NCBI GenBank assembly: GCA_005406025.1
Contig: BGZK01001337.1
Span: forward strand, 62,001 to 126,000
Direction of reading: 5' to 3'
DNA length: 64,000 nt
DNA from: Eumeta japonica
Taxonomy: Eukaryota; Arthropoda; Insecta; Lepidoptera; Psychidae
Positions within the stretch are counted from its first letter, which is position 1. Every line of letters starts with the position of its first letter. Made by a program: the position numbers and the translations under genes. Below, one piece after another: positions 1 to 11,800 of this stretch. The notes under the pieces are model-generated. The model did no database searches. It worked only from the letters and a program-made list of their open reading frames with translations, and was not told the origin of the DNA.

Positions 1-170
1 ATCAGATTCAAACTTAGTAACTATAGGACCACCCCGAGAGTATAACCCTTTCAAACAGAAAAATATTTTTCCAAATTAGTTCACATCTGAGCCAAGTATT
101 TCTGAACATTCATAAATAAATACGTACATATGGACACAGAACCATCTCCTTTTTTAAAGTCGGTTAAAGT
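1..170 (+). repeat. Interspersed repeat family A, copy 1 (cut by window edge)
   Basis: Shares several blocks in the same order with 29320-29505: ACT-TGGTGACTATGGGACCACC-like start, a 'TTTCAAAC' block, 'CACATCTG', 'ACATACAT', then AGAACC(T/A)..CTCCTTTTTT and AAGTC(A/G)GTTAAA. Both copies are in the same orientation. No coding capacity seen. The left end is outside the window. Confidence 0.65.
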
Positions 171-172
171 TG

Positions 173-1315
173 TTTAACTTGTCTAAAACATACAAAAATG
201 CTTACCTCATTTAATTTAACATTTAAGTGTGAATACGTATAATAAATAGGAATGCCAAAAAACGAGCAATACAATGCTTAGTCTTTCATATATTATTTCA
301 AACATGATTTTTTTAAATAACAGCACTGCGTTAGAATCTGCCAACTGGCGTCTATTCCAAAATCGATTTTCTGACATTAATTAATTTTCGAACGGTATTT
401 CTAAATTAAATAGATTAGTTTGTGAACGTAACACCGAACAGTGAAATGCCAATTCAACCATCACTTGTGGTCTATTGTTGATAAAATTTCTTCGCGGGAA
501 CAGCCCGCATACATTTCTCATACTTAGTGGGACTTTTCTTATTAATCTAAGCTAATTAGTTATTTTACTTTCTGTGTAATTAATCTTATTTGGTATAGTT
601 AAATACAAGAACAATTAAAATACAAAGAATTTTTTTACTAATAGTTCATTATCATACGCTACCTAAATAATAGTATATTTACATAGGAATAGAAAATTAC
701 GAAACAAAAAGCATGGAACAGTATTTCTAGCAACTTCAGGCACCCTGTGAACATAATGCAGCGATTTGTGACACAGGCGCTTTGTGGTGAGTGTAAATGA
801 ATCTAAACGAAATGTGTTTCGATACATAATATTCATTATTTGTGTATAAATTAATGGCGGATTAATATTGTTAATTAATATCACAGTTATTTTAATTCGA
901 TTAATAATTAATTTTCGGGATGGAGAAATAAATGAATGAGTGTTCTTATTGTCTTTGACGTATAATAATAAAATGGTAATATTTTTACTTACGGCCTTTC
1001 ATAAATGAAATGGTTCGTAAAACTGTCATTAGTGTGATGTTTTTCAGTGTACGAAAGCATTGGCTAAATCCTGAACAAATATGTATACTTGATGGGTTAT
1101 AAATCCAAAATACGAAGAAAATTATTGCATTTTAGACATTAAAACAACGTTTTTTGCCCTACTACGTTTATTTAGATCCCTAAGATTTGTAGTATCACTG
1201 CACGCAATTAATAACTCCGTTATTATATATATATATTTGATTGAGTATTTATCCTATTAAGTAATATGTTCGTTCAAGATTTCACTCGAGAATAAACATA
1301 GAGTAAACTACGTTT
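173..1315. other. A+T-rich non-coding stretch
   Basis: I see no supported gene, RNA or repeat here apart from a short TA run near 1224-1238. The 73-codon open frame at 663-884 (minus) has no family resemblance and is within chance expectation. Confidence 0.6.
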
Positions 1316-1470
1316 ATGCCAATTCCATCCTAGTCCTGCCCCAATCTTATTACTCCTGAGAGTCCTGGTCACAATATCGTTTTGAGTCGATTCATGTCCT
1401 AATTGTCAGTTACACTCTCAATTTCTTCTTAGTTTTCATTCTAATCTAGTTGTGCTTCTGATTCCGTTCT
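1316..1470 (+). repeat. Short tract of the degenerate TC-rich hexamer-phased repeat
   Basis: Recurring words such as CCAATTCC, TAGTCCTG, CTCAATTTC and GATTCCG at roughly 6-base spacing resemble the longer tract at 3790-4150. Confidence 0.4.
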
Positions 1471-3740
1471 GTATATCTAAAAAATGTGCATATGTCAAGT
1501 TTCTACAACATTCAGATAAACACATCGCTGAACGGTGTTGCATAATACGACTGTTACCAGTGCCACACTACAGCCTTAGATCTATGATTTTTTCGAACCA
1601 GCGTAGTAACTTGATAGTGGCGCCCCCTCTCTTTAGTGTTTGTGATAAGTTATTAAAAAAAAATTCACAAACAGAATAATAAGAAGACTTTAATAAATTT
1701 GCACTCTTTGTTATGTTACTTAATAACTTTTTCATAAAATTGTATATTGGAAACATATAACAACTCATGTTATGATATGTTTCCTATATACACTCTTTTG
1801 GCCAGTCGTTTTTGATTTTTAGACTTTTCAAAGATAATAGTTGAAGCTCTAATGTTATATAATTACCATTTTTCTTAATTACATAGATACTTTATATTTT
1901 TTTCCAAAAATATTATATTTATTTTTGTAGAAAAAAAACATAATATCTCTTGGAAGGAACAACCATTTAAAAATATCCTTTCAATAATTTACCTTTAATT
2001 ATTTATAAAATTAATAAATTTGTGAAATTAAATATCCCGCCTAGATGTTGGCAACAATATGCTGCGCTGCACCTGCTGGCAGCGCATTTCGGAATTAACC
2101 ATACGACGTGTCCAAAAATCGATTAGGCGTTTTAAAATCAAATGAATAAAATTGATAGAACTACATGCATTAAATACTAGGCGCTTTGTGGAAGAAAGGT
2201 TTTTTTCAACGATATATTATATTATGATTTCGGTGTCTTCTGAAACTGCCGCGCCCGGGGCGGGTGCTGTCCCCCCCCCCCTAGCTCCGGGGCTGTTACA
2301 CTACACCACTTACAGATGAATTTCACTATAGATCGCATCGATTTCAATTGCATCACTGCTTTAGCAGAGAAAACTTGCGAAACACACAAGTGACAAAGCC
2401 ATTTTGGGAAAAATATATTACGTTGTTTTGGTGCAGGTCTGTTTTTATCTATAGTTGATAAGAAAGGCAATATCAACCATATGCAATGCGAGGGGAACGA
2501 AATCGATCACAGCGCACGCTGTGGCAGAAATGTGAAAATTTTTAGGGACACGCATCTTGTTGAATAAAAAAATATTTTGAATTCATTTTGCATGAACCTT
2601 CAGTACAATTATCGATATACTCGAAACGAGGCAAAACAAAATATTTATTGTTGATTTTGAAAAACCTTTATTATCTGTAAATACGTCGACCTCCAGCCAG
2701 TCTTGTGACTGAAAGTGACTGATGATTCGGTACATAGAACATAGGTTACTTTGCAGTTTAAAAGAGAAACGGTGGGATTGTTTAATCGGTTTCTTCATAT
2801 ACAATATACAAACTGCAAGGTGCCCCAAGAAAGGCAAAAAAATAAAGTGCATGTAAATTTTAGGTTAACGTCGTCACCCTTCCCTTGACAGTGTCGTTTC
2901 GCTGTCTGTTTCCAATTTATAATAATTGAAATGCTGCGTTCTTCATCCCTTGTCTATTCCCTGCTAGCCTGATCTAGCCTAAGGGACTACCCACATACCA
3001 TTTTATGTTGCACTCTCGAGTACTCCATGTAGTACGTGTTCTTGCGGCTTACAATGTCCGTAGAAACAGAACTTTCTGACTTTAAATATTAGGCTGTTGT
3101 TTTGCCTTGTAGCATTTGATGAACACTTCGTTTTGGTATATTTTTTACCAAAATTAGCATATTTTTGGATGTGACCCTTTTTCACATTACTTTAGTCTTT
3201 TCGATTTACTTCATACAGAGCTGCTTTATTTAGACTATAATTCAAGAACAAATTCCTCACAGTGCGTAAAAATACATTGCTCCGTAATACTTTATTAAAT
3301 TAAAATATCAGATATTGTTACGTATAGTTTATAATTCCATGAGTATAATACAATGATATAATTTTCACAGAACTATAGTTTCAAGGATATTTCATCTAAT
3401 ATTAATACAACTTTTAGTCTGTGCTACTTCGTTTAAAATCTCTACTACTAATTTAAAAAAGTAATACTTTTTCTATATCGGATTTATTGCAAGTTTTACA
3501 ATAAATCCAATAAAATTTTCATTTTGTAAATCCTAGTTAGATACCAACCCTGACAAGTTTTGTTATGTTTGTTGGATACATTTCGAAAAATCAATAGAAA
3601 TTGATATCAATCACAGCGACATATTTTACAAGCAATTCCCAGTGATTTATTTACTTTAACCTAATTGAAGTTCCTGAACAAGAATAAAGAGAAATTTCAG
3701 TAATTTTGTCATAAGTATATTCATAAGGAAACTTCCGCCA
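1471..3740. other. Non-coding stretch with a poly-C run
   Basis: No supported gene. A run of 12 C residues lies at about 2270-2281 in a locally GC-rich patch. An 8-bp stem hairpin (TGCGCTGC / GCAGCGCA) lies near 2061-2084. Open frames of 60-89 codons on the minus strand show no recognisable motifs. Confidence 0.6.
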
Positions 3741-3742
3741 GT

Positions 3743-4150
3743 ATGGACATAGAATACATTCCTTTACCTTGTAATATTACATCAACGGATACATTCTCGA
3801 TTACGATCCCGATCGCTATCTCAATCTTAATTCTCGTTTTCAGTGCCAATTTATGTCACTCTCAATTGCAATATTAGTCCTGCTCTTGATTCCGAACCTG
3901 GCTTGATCTAAGTAGATTCTGATTCTTGTCTCGATCTCGATTCCGGCCCCGCTGTCAATTCTGATTTCGGTACTGCTCCTCATTTAAATTCCAGTCAAGT
4001 TCATAATTATAATTTTAGCCCCACGCTTAATTTCGACCTTAGTACCGATCTTGGCTTCGATCCCCTCCCGGTATCTTCTCTCGATTCTGCTCCTCGTCCC
4101 GTTCGCAATTTCGATGCTATTGCCGGTCTCAGTTCCAATTTGGACGATGC
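3743..4150 (+). repeat. Degenerate hexamer-phased TC-rich tandem repeat
   Basis: About 360 bases built from variants of GATCCC, GATTCC, AATTCC, TCTCGATT and TTCGAT spaced at multiples of about 6 bases. Related tracts occur at 1316-1470, 18040-18180, 33340-33480 (reverse strand) and 62170-62480. The left flank carries TATGGACATAGAATACATTC, close to 14408-14428 and, inverted, to 24133-24155. Probably an old, much diverged simple-sequence array carried within an interspersed repeat. Confidence 0.6.
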
Positions 4151-4494
4151 CGGGAAAAGTATTAGTATAAAATAAAGTTTATGCTGTATTACTCGGAGAT
4201 AGTGTAACTTTCTATGAGTGAGAGAATTTTTAGAATCTGTAATAACACAAATATAGCTGAACCTAAAGCAAAGTGTTAATAGTTCATTTTAATCAGGGCG
4301 CCTAGAACTTAAGATATTTTCGAAATCGCTTCTCTAGTTCGGTTCAATAGTACAAATATGGAGATGAAATCGGGAACTAATACTAGTTGTTACATTTAAA
4401 AACCCTCCTGTAGATACGTGTATAAGATATATGGTTCATAGAATCACATGAATGGCTAAAGCATGCAAAGAAAACGATAAAATACTCACTCGTC

Positions 4495-5060
4495 GAAGAT
4501 AGTCTATCCCTATGCAAAATTTGATTACATTTTATTCGGTCTTTTTACATCGGACAAACAAGCAGACAGACACTTTATCAATCTATCTATCTATAGCCAA
4601 ATTATAAATTTGATAATGATAAGTATTGATTCGGTACGTATTGGAATAAACAATAATTATTTTTTAAAGAAAATACACATGTATAGTTTCATATGTAAGT
4701 ATTAAAAGATAAACAAAAATTGTCCTAATTTTTATTTGAGGAGGCAATCTAATTTTTTCCAAGATTTTATTTAATCCGTTCAGACGTTTTGAGAATTAGT
4801 CTGAACAGACGAACAGACAGACTTCTTATCGAAATTGTATATCGCTTATCATTTGTACAATTAGAAATTTTTGTTTTATACCAATTTTCATTATGATCAG
4901 TCAAACCGTACTCAAATTATAAAAAGACATGCAGACAAACAAAAACAAAATTTTAAAATGATAGAATTGAGGTCTGTGAGGCATAAGAGGAATATTCATT
5001 TCAAAGATTTACAAAAAGATTATATATGCAGGCAAATGTTTAAATTGATTTAGTAGTATG
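4495..5060 (+). repeat. Cluster of fragments of repeat family P (CAGACAGAC-tailed)
   Basis: Three successive pieces share the plan 'CCCTATGCAAAATTTGATT ... TCAG/TTCAG ... ACAGACAGAC': 4507-4580, 4765-4835 and 4885-4970. Related fragments lie at 14460-14560, 18302-18360, 37195-37290, 38813-39070 and 43545-43610. The 60-codon open frame across the third piece is repeat-derived. Confidence 0.5.
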
Positions 5061-6920
5061 GATTATAAATACAATGATATTACTATTTTGTCAGATCCAT
5101 AAAATGACTATAAAATATATAACTTCTATTTCTTCGAAGTACATTTATTTCCAGAAACACTGGAATATTAAAAGAATGGTTTAAGACCCAATATTTTAGA
5201 GGTAATAAAAATGTAATAAATCCGTTTTTGGGTTTTTGACTAAAATCATACTACTGGCTTTTAATCGTAGGTTTGGTTTTACAAATCGCTTTTGCGAGCC
5301 TGTGACGAAAGACTGTTCTTTGAAATAGGTATACTTTTATTTTTTCTTGTATAAAATATGACCATTTATTGATTAAAGTCACAACTATTAAGTTGAATAT
5401 TGCATAAGAAATTCTATTCATCCCGAAGCGTGGTTTTAACTTAAAGCTTTCAGAAAATAGCTCGTATAAATTAAACTCAGTTACTTAGTTTGTTGTGGGA
5501 CTTGTCAAGTAGCAGTGAGTATAATTGATATGAATATTACATTACATTAGAAACTACATTTGTTAAAACTTGCATAAGGTAACATGAATACGAAAATTTA
5601 TTCTATTATTATTACGTCTCGCTCACTTTGTTTAAAGATTTTCAATCTTTGTAACAGTCGATACCGAAAGGTAAACGATTTCAGTAAACCTGTAAGTGTT
5701 AAGCTTTGATATTTGAATTTCGATTGATTTAAGACTCGTTTATATCATATATCACTTTCATTACTTTTTACGAAACCCAAATCATACGTAAAACAATTCT
5801 ACTTACAAATTATTCTACTCTACAAAGTACAGATTCTTTAAAATATTCGTCTTAAATCGACCCATTTAAAAACTCCAAAAACGGTCGAATTATATAATTA
5901 TTTTTATATCTAACAATAATTACATGTATTGTATAAAAAAACTTTAGAGTTATAGAATACAACGGCCTGATAACATTTTTCAAATTTACTCTTGAAATAA
6001 CATCTAGTTTTAACATGAGTTTGGGTCACGGTCCTATTACAAATTTTAGTTCCGATCTTACTTGCATTATATACTGAATCACATCATCACTACAATAAAC
6101 ACGATACACTTATACTATGTATTATGAAAATAAAAGTCGTCTATGTTTATTGCCATATCGCGCCAAAAAGATCAGAAGGATTTGCATTGAGTTCGGCGGT
6201 TAGGTCGAATGTATTCTGGAATAACAAATACAGAACTTTTTAACTCAATAGACTCTGAGAGATAGCCAAAACATTCACGATCAAACCATTGAAATGACTA
6301 TTGGTAAGAATGTATGTAGAGATAACTTGAACGTAATAATTACACATATTCCTTTATATCTCGATTAAATAAGAACCTTTCGGGGGATTATAGAGGCAGA
6401 TAAATTAATGATCTAAGATATTTCGCAGAAAGATAACTAGACATCCCCAGACCAGTATAAAATATAATGCGTTATCTAATTCTTGCCTCAAAGTTTAAGG
6501 AGGGCTAAGTTAAGAGACAGCCTCGAGTATACGCGATAATGTTGATTTTACGTCGTTGATCAATATGAAATTGGTCGGGATCCGAATTCGATCGCCAAAA
6601 TCGAGATGACTGGGTCTGAATTTAAATTCGAGCATGTATCATTATAAAAGAATGGAGTTTATGTGACAAAAATGTCATCACGGGACTATTACTTTATAGA
6701 CGCTAGCGCAATTACATGTTCTTAATTATGCCTAGTATGTTCGTCAAGAACTGGCAAACACTTCTTAACTTGTAAAAGAACATATTGAGTAACAGACAAA
6801 CAAAATATTTAAAAATAGTAGTCATAAAACGAACATTTATCACAAAGTTTGACAAGAAAATTATATATAGAATAAGAACCTATAAATCCATATAGTAATG
6901 TAAATTAGGATTCTATATTT
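5061..6920. other. A+T-rich non-coding stretch
   Basis: Nothing supportable seen: no splice-bounded open frame, RNA gene or repeat shared with the rest of the window that I could recognise. Confidence 0.6.
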
Positions 6921-6923
6921 ACC

Positions 6924-6965
6924 CAGAATTCTAATCTATTAAACCACTAATAGATTAGGATTCTG
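6924..6965. repeat. Small foldback hairpin (18-bp arms, 6-base loop)
   Basis: CAGAATTCTAATCTATTA at 6924-6941 pairs with TAATAGATTAGGATTCTG at 6948-6965 with a single mismatch, loop AACCAC. Confidence 0.7.
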
Positions 6966-7019
6966 TTATTTTTTTTTATATTTAATGCTCGTTTTTGGAA
7001 ATTTCTTGAAAATTGGCCA

Positions 7020-7180
7020 TAATTAAATTTTAAAAGAGCTAAGTATCCTTAAGTTTCCTACTCGTTTGTCTTAAAGGCAGAGCGCTTTACAAACGAGTGG
7101 TAATTTCTACGTAAATTTTACTTTATTTAAATAGGCAAAGATTAAATTAGTAAATTAACAAAGACGAGATTGAAAATTAT
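7020..7180 (+). mobile_element. 3'-end fragment of a non-LTR retrotransposon with conserved hairpin
   Basis: The segment AAAGAGCTAAGTATCCTTAAG, then TTTCCTACTCGTTTGT, a loop, ACAAACGAGT, matches in order the 3' region of the LINE fragment at 47070-47125 (AAAAGAGCTACCCTTAAG, TTTCTTGCTCGTTC, loop, GAACGAGC). The stem sequence differs between copies but both halves changed together, so pairing is kept. No coding part remains. Confidence 0.5.
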
Positions 7181-7246
7181 TATTTCAAATATACAACATT
7201 AAGAAATAATTATAATTAAACAAGTTAGCTATAACATAAAAGAAAA

Positions 7247-7520
7247 TTAATCAAAATATAGGAAACAATGATAAGATGTTTGGATCTGGGTCTGGTATGG
7301 CTGGCCTAATCCAGAAGTTCCCATTATACTAGCCGAATAGTCGCGTTGGATGGCCACATGTCGGGTTTGGAATAGGTAGGACCCAATACATGAGTTACCA
7401 TGTTTGTCTTTGAGTCTTCGTCCCAAATCCCTTATGAAGAACTTTGTAGCACGAACCCTAAAATCCAGCTGTTTCAAATGTGTCTGAACTAAAGAGGTGT
7501 ATGTATCCCCTAGAATGCTA
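7247..7520 (-). pseudogene. Decayed non-LTR retrotransposon ORF, C-terminal fragment
   Basis: Open frame on the minus strand whose translation includes QTHLKQLDFRVR, RDLGRRLKDKHG, SCIGSYLFQTRHVAIQRD and SASIMGTSG. The pattern LGRRL...G...(A/S)GSxLxQRxxxAIQRxNAASxxGT resembles the C-terminal end of LINE polyproteins that I know from lepidopteran genomes, but I cannot assign a clade. The frame stays open to about 7567, but the most N-terminal part looks unrelated and A+T-rich. It is opposite in orientation to the LINE 3' fragment just to its left, so the two are separate insertions. Not a host gene. Confidence 0.45.
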
Positions 7521-7569
7521 TATTTTAAATATATATATATTTTAAGTAAAAAGAAAGCAATTTCCAAAA

Positions 7570-8350
7570 AGCTATCTTACCATACTCATTGATACAATTA
7601 AAGCTCACGAAACTGATATTTTTCATTTACGGACAAAAGCGTTGTAACGTTCAATCAATCTGCCCCTGCGCACGAGCCAAGTTTTATGGAGTGTTTACTG
7701 CGGGCAAATTACGACGTCATAAATTTTTACCGCAATCTGTTATAATATTGGCACGCGATTATTTATTGTTAGTAATCTATCCGTGAAAAATCACCACCGG
7801 CCGGTCGGTCTAATGAGTTATGCTAATCGTAATATTTAATACGATCTATATTTTCTCACGTCTCTAAATCTTTCGTAGGAAATATAAACAACCGCGCGGT
7901 TGTCGTAAGATTATTTTCTCAATACGAAATAATTCTAAAGAGATGTTGTTCCTAGAATAAACTTATAAAATGTTAGCAGACAGTAATATTTTATGAGATA
8001 GATCTAGCATTTTTTATATGTTACAAGTATTATATGTATCTATTATTGGATTTAAAAATAGTCGTATTGGAATTCGATCTTTTTGTGAGTTTATGAATGG
8101 GTTTCGAAGAACTGTTAAAGGATCTGCTAAGAAAAAAGCTTATTTAAATATATATAAACAATTTTTAGTAGAATTATTCTATTTGCGATTAGAGTTTGTA
8201 ATAAGCAAGAAACCAATGAAAGTTCTATATACATACATACCCATATAGATATGTATGTATATCTTTATATCTTAAAAACTTAAATACTGCCACCTTGCAA
8301 AATATAGTACATTTGTGTACATGAGCTACACTTGTGGATGAGCTAGATTA
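7570..8350. other. Non-coding stretch
   Basis: No gene supported. An imperfect hairpin with arms of the form TATACATACATA / TATGTATGTATAT lies around 8227-8262. Confidence 0.5.
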
Positions 8351-8355
8351 ATTAT

Positions 8356-8412
8356 GTAAATGACATACCGCCGTCTTAATACCTAAGACAGCGGTGCACC
8401 TATGTCATTTAC
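8356..8412. repeat. Foldback hairpin with miRNA-precursor-like geometry
   Basis: Outer arms GTAAATGACATA (8356-8367) and TATGTCATTTAC (8401-8412) are perfect 12-bp complements. Inside them CCGCCGTCTTA pairs with TAAGACAGCGG with one mismatch across a 5-base loop; the right side has a six-base bulge. Could be a small foldback transposon or a hairpin RNA; the sequence cannot decide. Confidence 0.55.
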
Positions 8413-9690
8413 AATACAAACAAAATAAAACCTTCCCATAAAAAATAACTTATCAACGAGTTTTGAAAAAAGTTTCAATGATTTAAAAGGGCTAGATAGG
8501 TATAGATGTAAAACAAGGCGCAAAAATATGTCTACATGTAGTCTACTTTCAAAATTAGGATTTTTTTCGCTTGTAGCGCTATCTAGGTTATAGTTCGGAG
8601 CGATTTCCGTTGAATTTCGGGTCTGACTGCACAAAATCAAAACAATATAGTTCTTCAGACGTAGGTATTTAACACTGCGGCGCGTAAACCGGAGAGCGTA
8701 TTTGGGTCGTTGTAAACAAACGGTACAGTTGCGTACAATTGGAAATATTTTTAGAATTCATGCCTTATATTTATAAATCTTGATGTCTTATATTTTAAGC
8801 TTATGGAATGTTCCATTTATGTATTTGATTTTCTCGTGTGCGCAAAAAGATAATTAATATGGCGTGAAAACTTTGTTTTCCCCTTATCAAATATTCTTTT
8901 GCACTTTATGTTGTAATTGCAACATTTATTACACAAAGCTCAGATTCAGTTTACGGTATAAAACACTTTATAACATCATCACTATTACACGAAAATTTCA
9001 TTTTTCTGTCAAACTGTTGGATTATTTGATTTATGTTATCCACATTCTAAACGTTCCGTTAAAAATGCTCGTTAGAATAGTCTAATAACGCAGCATCATG
9101 TTCAAATTTATTTTAATATATCTTACGTATTTATGCTACATAATTGTCACGTAATACGAATTTCAAAGAGTGCAATGTGTAATATATTCAAATCTGTAAT
9201 AACCAAAACTCGTTAAAACCGAATAATTGTATTTAAAAATATTTTTAGGTAAAGAGATAATTGACAGACATAAGTGACTTGATCGGAAGGTACCCTAAAA
9301 AGACCTTTAATTTTTAATACTTTCAACTCAATAGTAACATCAAACACATTTGTCATTACAAGCACCAAGACCAACTGACTCTTTGTGTGGTAGCAAATTA
9401 ATGATTCACCAAAAAAAATTAAACATTCTTGAAAATCATTAAAAATTTAGCTTGATATACTTATGTGATCATCATTGTTCAAACTATGAAGAAGACAGCA
9501 CTACATAAAAAAGCTGTTCATGGTTTTAAATATTTTAGGTTTTCTTCTGTCAACGTTATACAAATGATGTCAGTTCGATATAAGTCGAAATTTCGATTCA
9601 GTTTCGATCCTGGTCTTATCGTTAGCGGTATGTTATGTGAGAAAAGATTCGAATCGATATTGACATCGCAAGAAGTATATATCAATGTAA
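8413..9690. other. A+T-rich non-coding stretch
   Basis: No supported feature. Open frames of 73-85 codons show no domain or motif. Confidence 0.6.
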
Positions 9691-9905
9691 TTCAGTTTTA
9701 GCAGAATTGAGCTTCAGCAGCTCAATTCTGTAAACTTAGTAAGATTGAATCCGTGTCGTTATTTCGCCAAAATCACATAAACCGACGTTTAGGGAATCAT
9801 GTTAAACTGTGATACCACTGAGTCGATATCGTTGATCTATGAGATCACAACGATACTATCGGATGAGCTTATGGAGTATCGACTAACGGTCGGATAGCTT
9901 AATTT
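9691..9905. repeat. Foldback element with nested hairpins
   Basis: TTCAGTTTTAGCAGAATTGA (first 20 bases of a 23-base word, 9691-9713) recurs exactly at 11535-11557. Here CAGAATTGAGCT (9702-9713) pairs with AGCTCAATTCTG (9719-9730) around a 5-base loop. A second hairpin follows at about 9826-9855 (TATCGTTG..GATCT / AGATC..CAACGATA). Confidence 0.5.
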
Positions 9906-10257
9906 AAATTGTTGTAGGACTCACTTTCACCTCAATTGTACGAGTATAAATTATTGTGTTTTATAAATACAGTTTTATCCAAATACATTCATTTATTGTG
10001 ATATTAAATATTCTATCTTATCTCCAACGGGTGTCTACTTGAAGAAAGCCTGTCTAGCTCTGTACAGGGGCACACGGGCACGCGAACCCGAAGCTCCCAA
10101 GCTGCTGTCTGTCACACTTATCACTACCTGCAGGTATGGCAGTATCCTTCTACCTTATCCTTTCTACTCCAAAACCTCAATATTACTTTGACATACTATC
10201 CCTCCTACACTCTATTCCTCCTACATCTTCCAAAATTCACAAAATTTCATGTTCATG

Positions 10258-11333
10258 AATGGCTAAAAATAAAAAGGTCCGGAATAATTGCGAGACATCA
10301 TCTATAAACGTGATTAGAAACGATGACTTATATTTATTAGTTGATGAAAATCATGTGAAAGAGCACTGGAAGGATTATTTCGAAAGTGATTTTGTACATT
10401 AGAAAACAGTTGCAAATGAAAATGTAACTGGAAATGAATATATGATTAATGATGGAAATGAAATAACAATGGATGAAATTATGAAAGAAATAAAACGTAT
10501 GAAAGTCGGAAAAGCTGCCAGATATGATAGGATGCTGAAGGGTGGTGGGTGTGTAATGGAAAGCCTGCTGCACCAGCTTTTTAACAAATGTTGGAAAAGT
10601 GGCTGACTACCTAATACTAGTGTAAAGCTTTTATTGTACCCCTCTATATGGGTAAAGGTACACAGCATGTTTGCATAAATTACCGCTCTATAAGCCTCTT
10701 CAACCTTGTTGGCAAGCTGTATGCGAAAATCGTTATTGAAAAAGTTGAGAATGGGACAGAAAATAAGATCTGAGATGTACAAGCGGAATTTCGAAAAGGA
10801 ATGAGGTGTACGGACCAAGTTTTTTCCGTGTGCAACATTGCGGAAAAGGTTTTGGTTAAGGGCCAAAAGGTATTTTATAGTGTCGTAGGTCTCGAAAAAT
10901 GTTATGATAGAGTAAAAAAAAAATACTCTAAAGAGAACCCTATCCATGTATGGTGTGAGGAGCGGATTGATATAGGCACTGCAGTCTCTATACAAAAGCT
11001 CCAATGCGCAAGCATTTGTTAGAATAAATTAAACATAAACTGACTGGTTTGACATCCGCTGAAGTATCAAACAGATGTGTAGCTGCACCGTAGTTATTCA
11101 TGGATAGCTGTATGTGTGATTTGAAAAAGTATAGGGTCGACAAAGAATGGATCAGTTATTTGTAAAATGCTTCTTGTACACCGACGACCAAGGTATCCTG
11201 GCGCTGTTGCCATGCAAGTTGCAAGCGATAGTAAATGAAATGCATGATTTTTTTAAGAAAATAGGTATGAAAGTAAATGTCAGCAAGACTATGGTCATGG
11301 TGTTCGAAAGAGGCGAAAGTGCGACTGAATGCG

Positions 11334-11375
<42 letters not shown>

Positions 11376-11520
11376 AGAGAGAGAAAGTGAGTGTCAAAAA
11401 AGTGAAAGAGTTTGTATACTCGGATATTCTGATTACAAATGATGGTATTTGTTTGTTGTTGTTATTACACTCTCCTTTCGAATATGGTAAATGATTGAAT
11501 GGAGCATTTCAGTCTATAAA
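10258..11520 (+). pseudogene. Decayed non-LTR retrotransposon reverse transcriptase
   Basis: Broken coding sequence readable in several frames of the plus strand. In order: VKEHWKDYFES at about 10357-10389 (linker before the RT domain); a DEIMKEIKRMKVGKAA-type block at 10470-10520; a LLHQLFNKCWKS-type block near 10565-10605; a YRS-SLFNLVGKLYAKI block near 10680-10735; then MRCTDQVFSVCNIAEKVLV (10801 on) and LEKCYDRV; and KCFLYTDDQGILALLPCKLQ, where YTDD stands for the catalytic Y-x-D-D (about 11168-11190). GMKVNVSKTMVMVFERGE follows, as in this LINE type. Many stops and frameshifts make it inactive. A (TA)n run interrupts it at about 11334-11373, and the frame resumes with VKKVKEFVYSDILITNDG. 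The 201-codon minus-strand frame across it is a shadow. Confidence 0.85.
11334..11373. repeat. (TA)n microsatellite inside the RT remnant
   Basis: About 40 bases of nearly pure TA dinucleotide, followed by a short (GA)n run, lying between two blocks of the same RT remnant where the intact family would have continuous coding sequence. Confidence 0.85.
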
Positions 11521-11534
11521 TAAAGTAAGAGTAG

Positions 11535-11800
11535 TTCAGTTTTAGCAGAATTGAGCTGCTGTAAGACAGTGCAAAAAGTTGTATATGAATTGTACATTGC
11601 CAAGGAAAAAAAAACACCACATTGTTGTTTAATAATATTTCGACTTCTGTTTTGTCTATCTGTTAGTCTGTCTACGCATAAATCACATAAACATATCGAG
11701 GTGGGCGTTTTTAAACAACACATTGTATGGAAGCGATGTTTTGTCACACCATCTTTGTTCTAGACGTAGTCAGAACCATGGAATTTGATAAGTCCACAAG
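11535..11800. repeat. Repeat fragment sharing the 23-base word with 9691
   Basis: Begins with the same 23-base word as 9691-9713. Further right, TTTTGTCTATCTGTTAGTCTG (11651 on, 20-base core) recalls the 'GTCCGTCTGTCTG' block of repeat family C, and GGAATTTGATAAGTCCACA near 11779 is similar, inverted, to 20240-20265. Confidence 0.4.

Noticed and set aside
4495..5060. Repeated CAGACAGAC-containing blocks as a possible CRISPR-like array
   Set aside because: Blocks are diverged, unevenly spaced and spread over the whole window as an interspersed repeat; no spacers of uniform length.
10399..11004. 201-codon open frame on the minus strand
   Set aside because: Shadow of the plus-strand reverse-transcriptase remnant; the sense strand shows clear RT motifs in the same bases.
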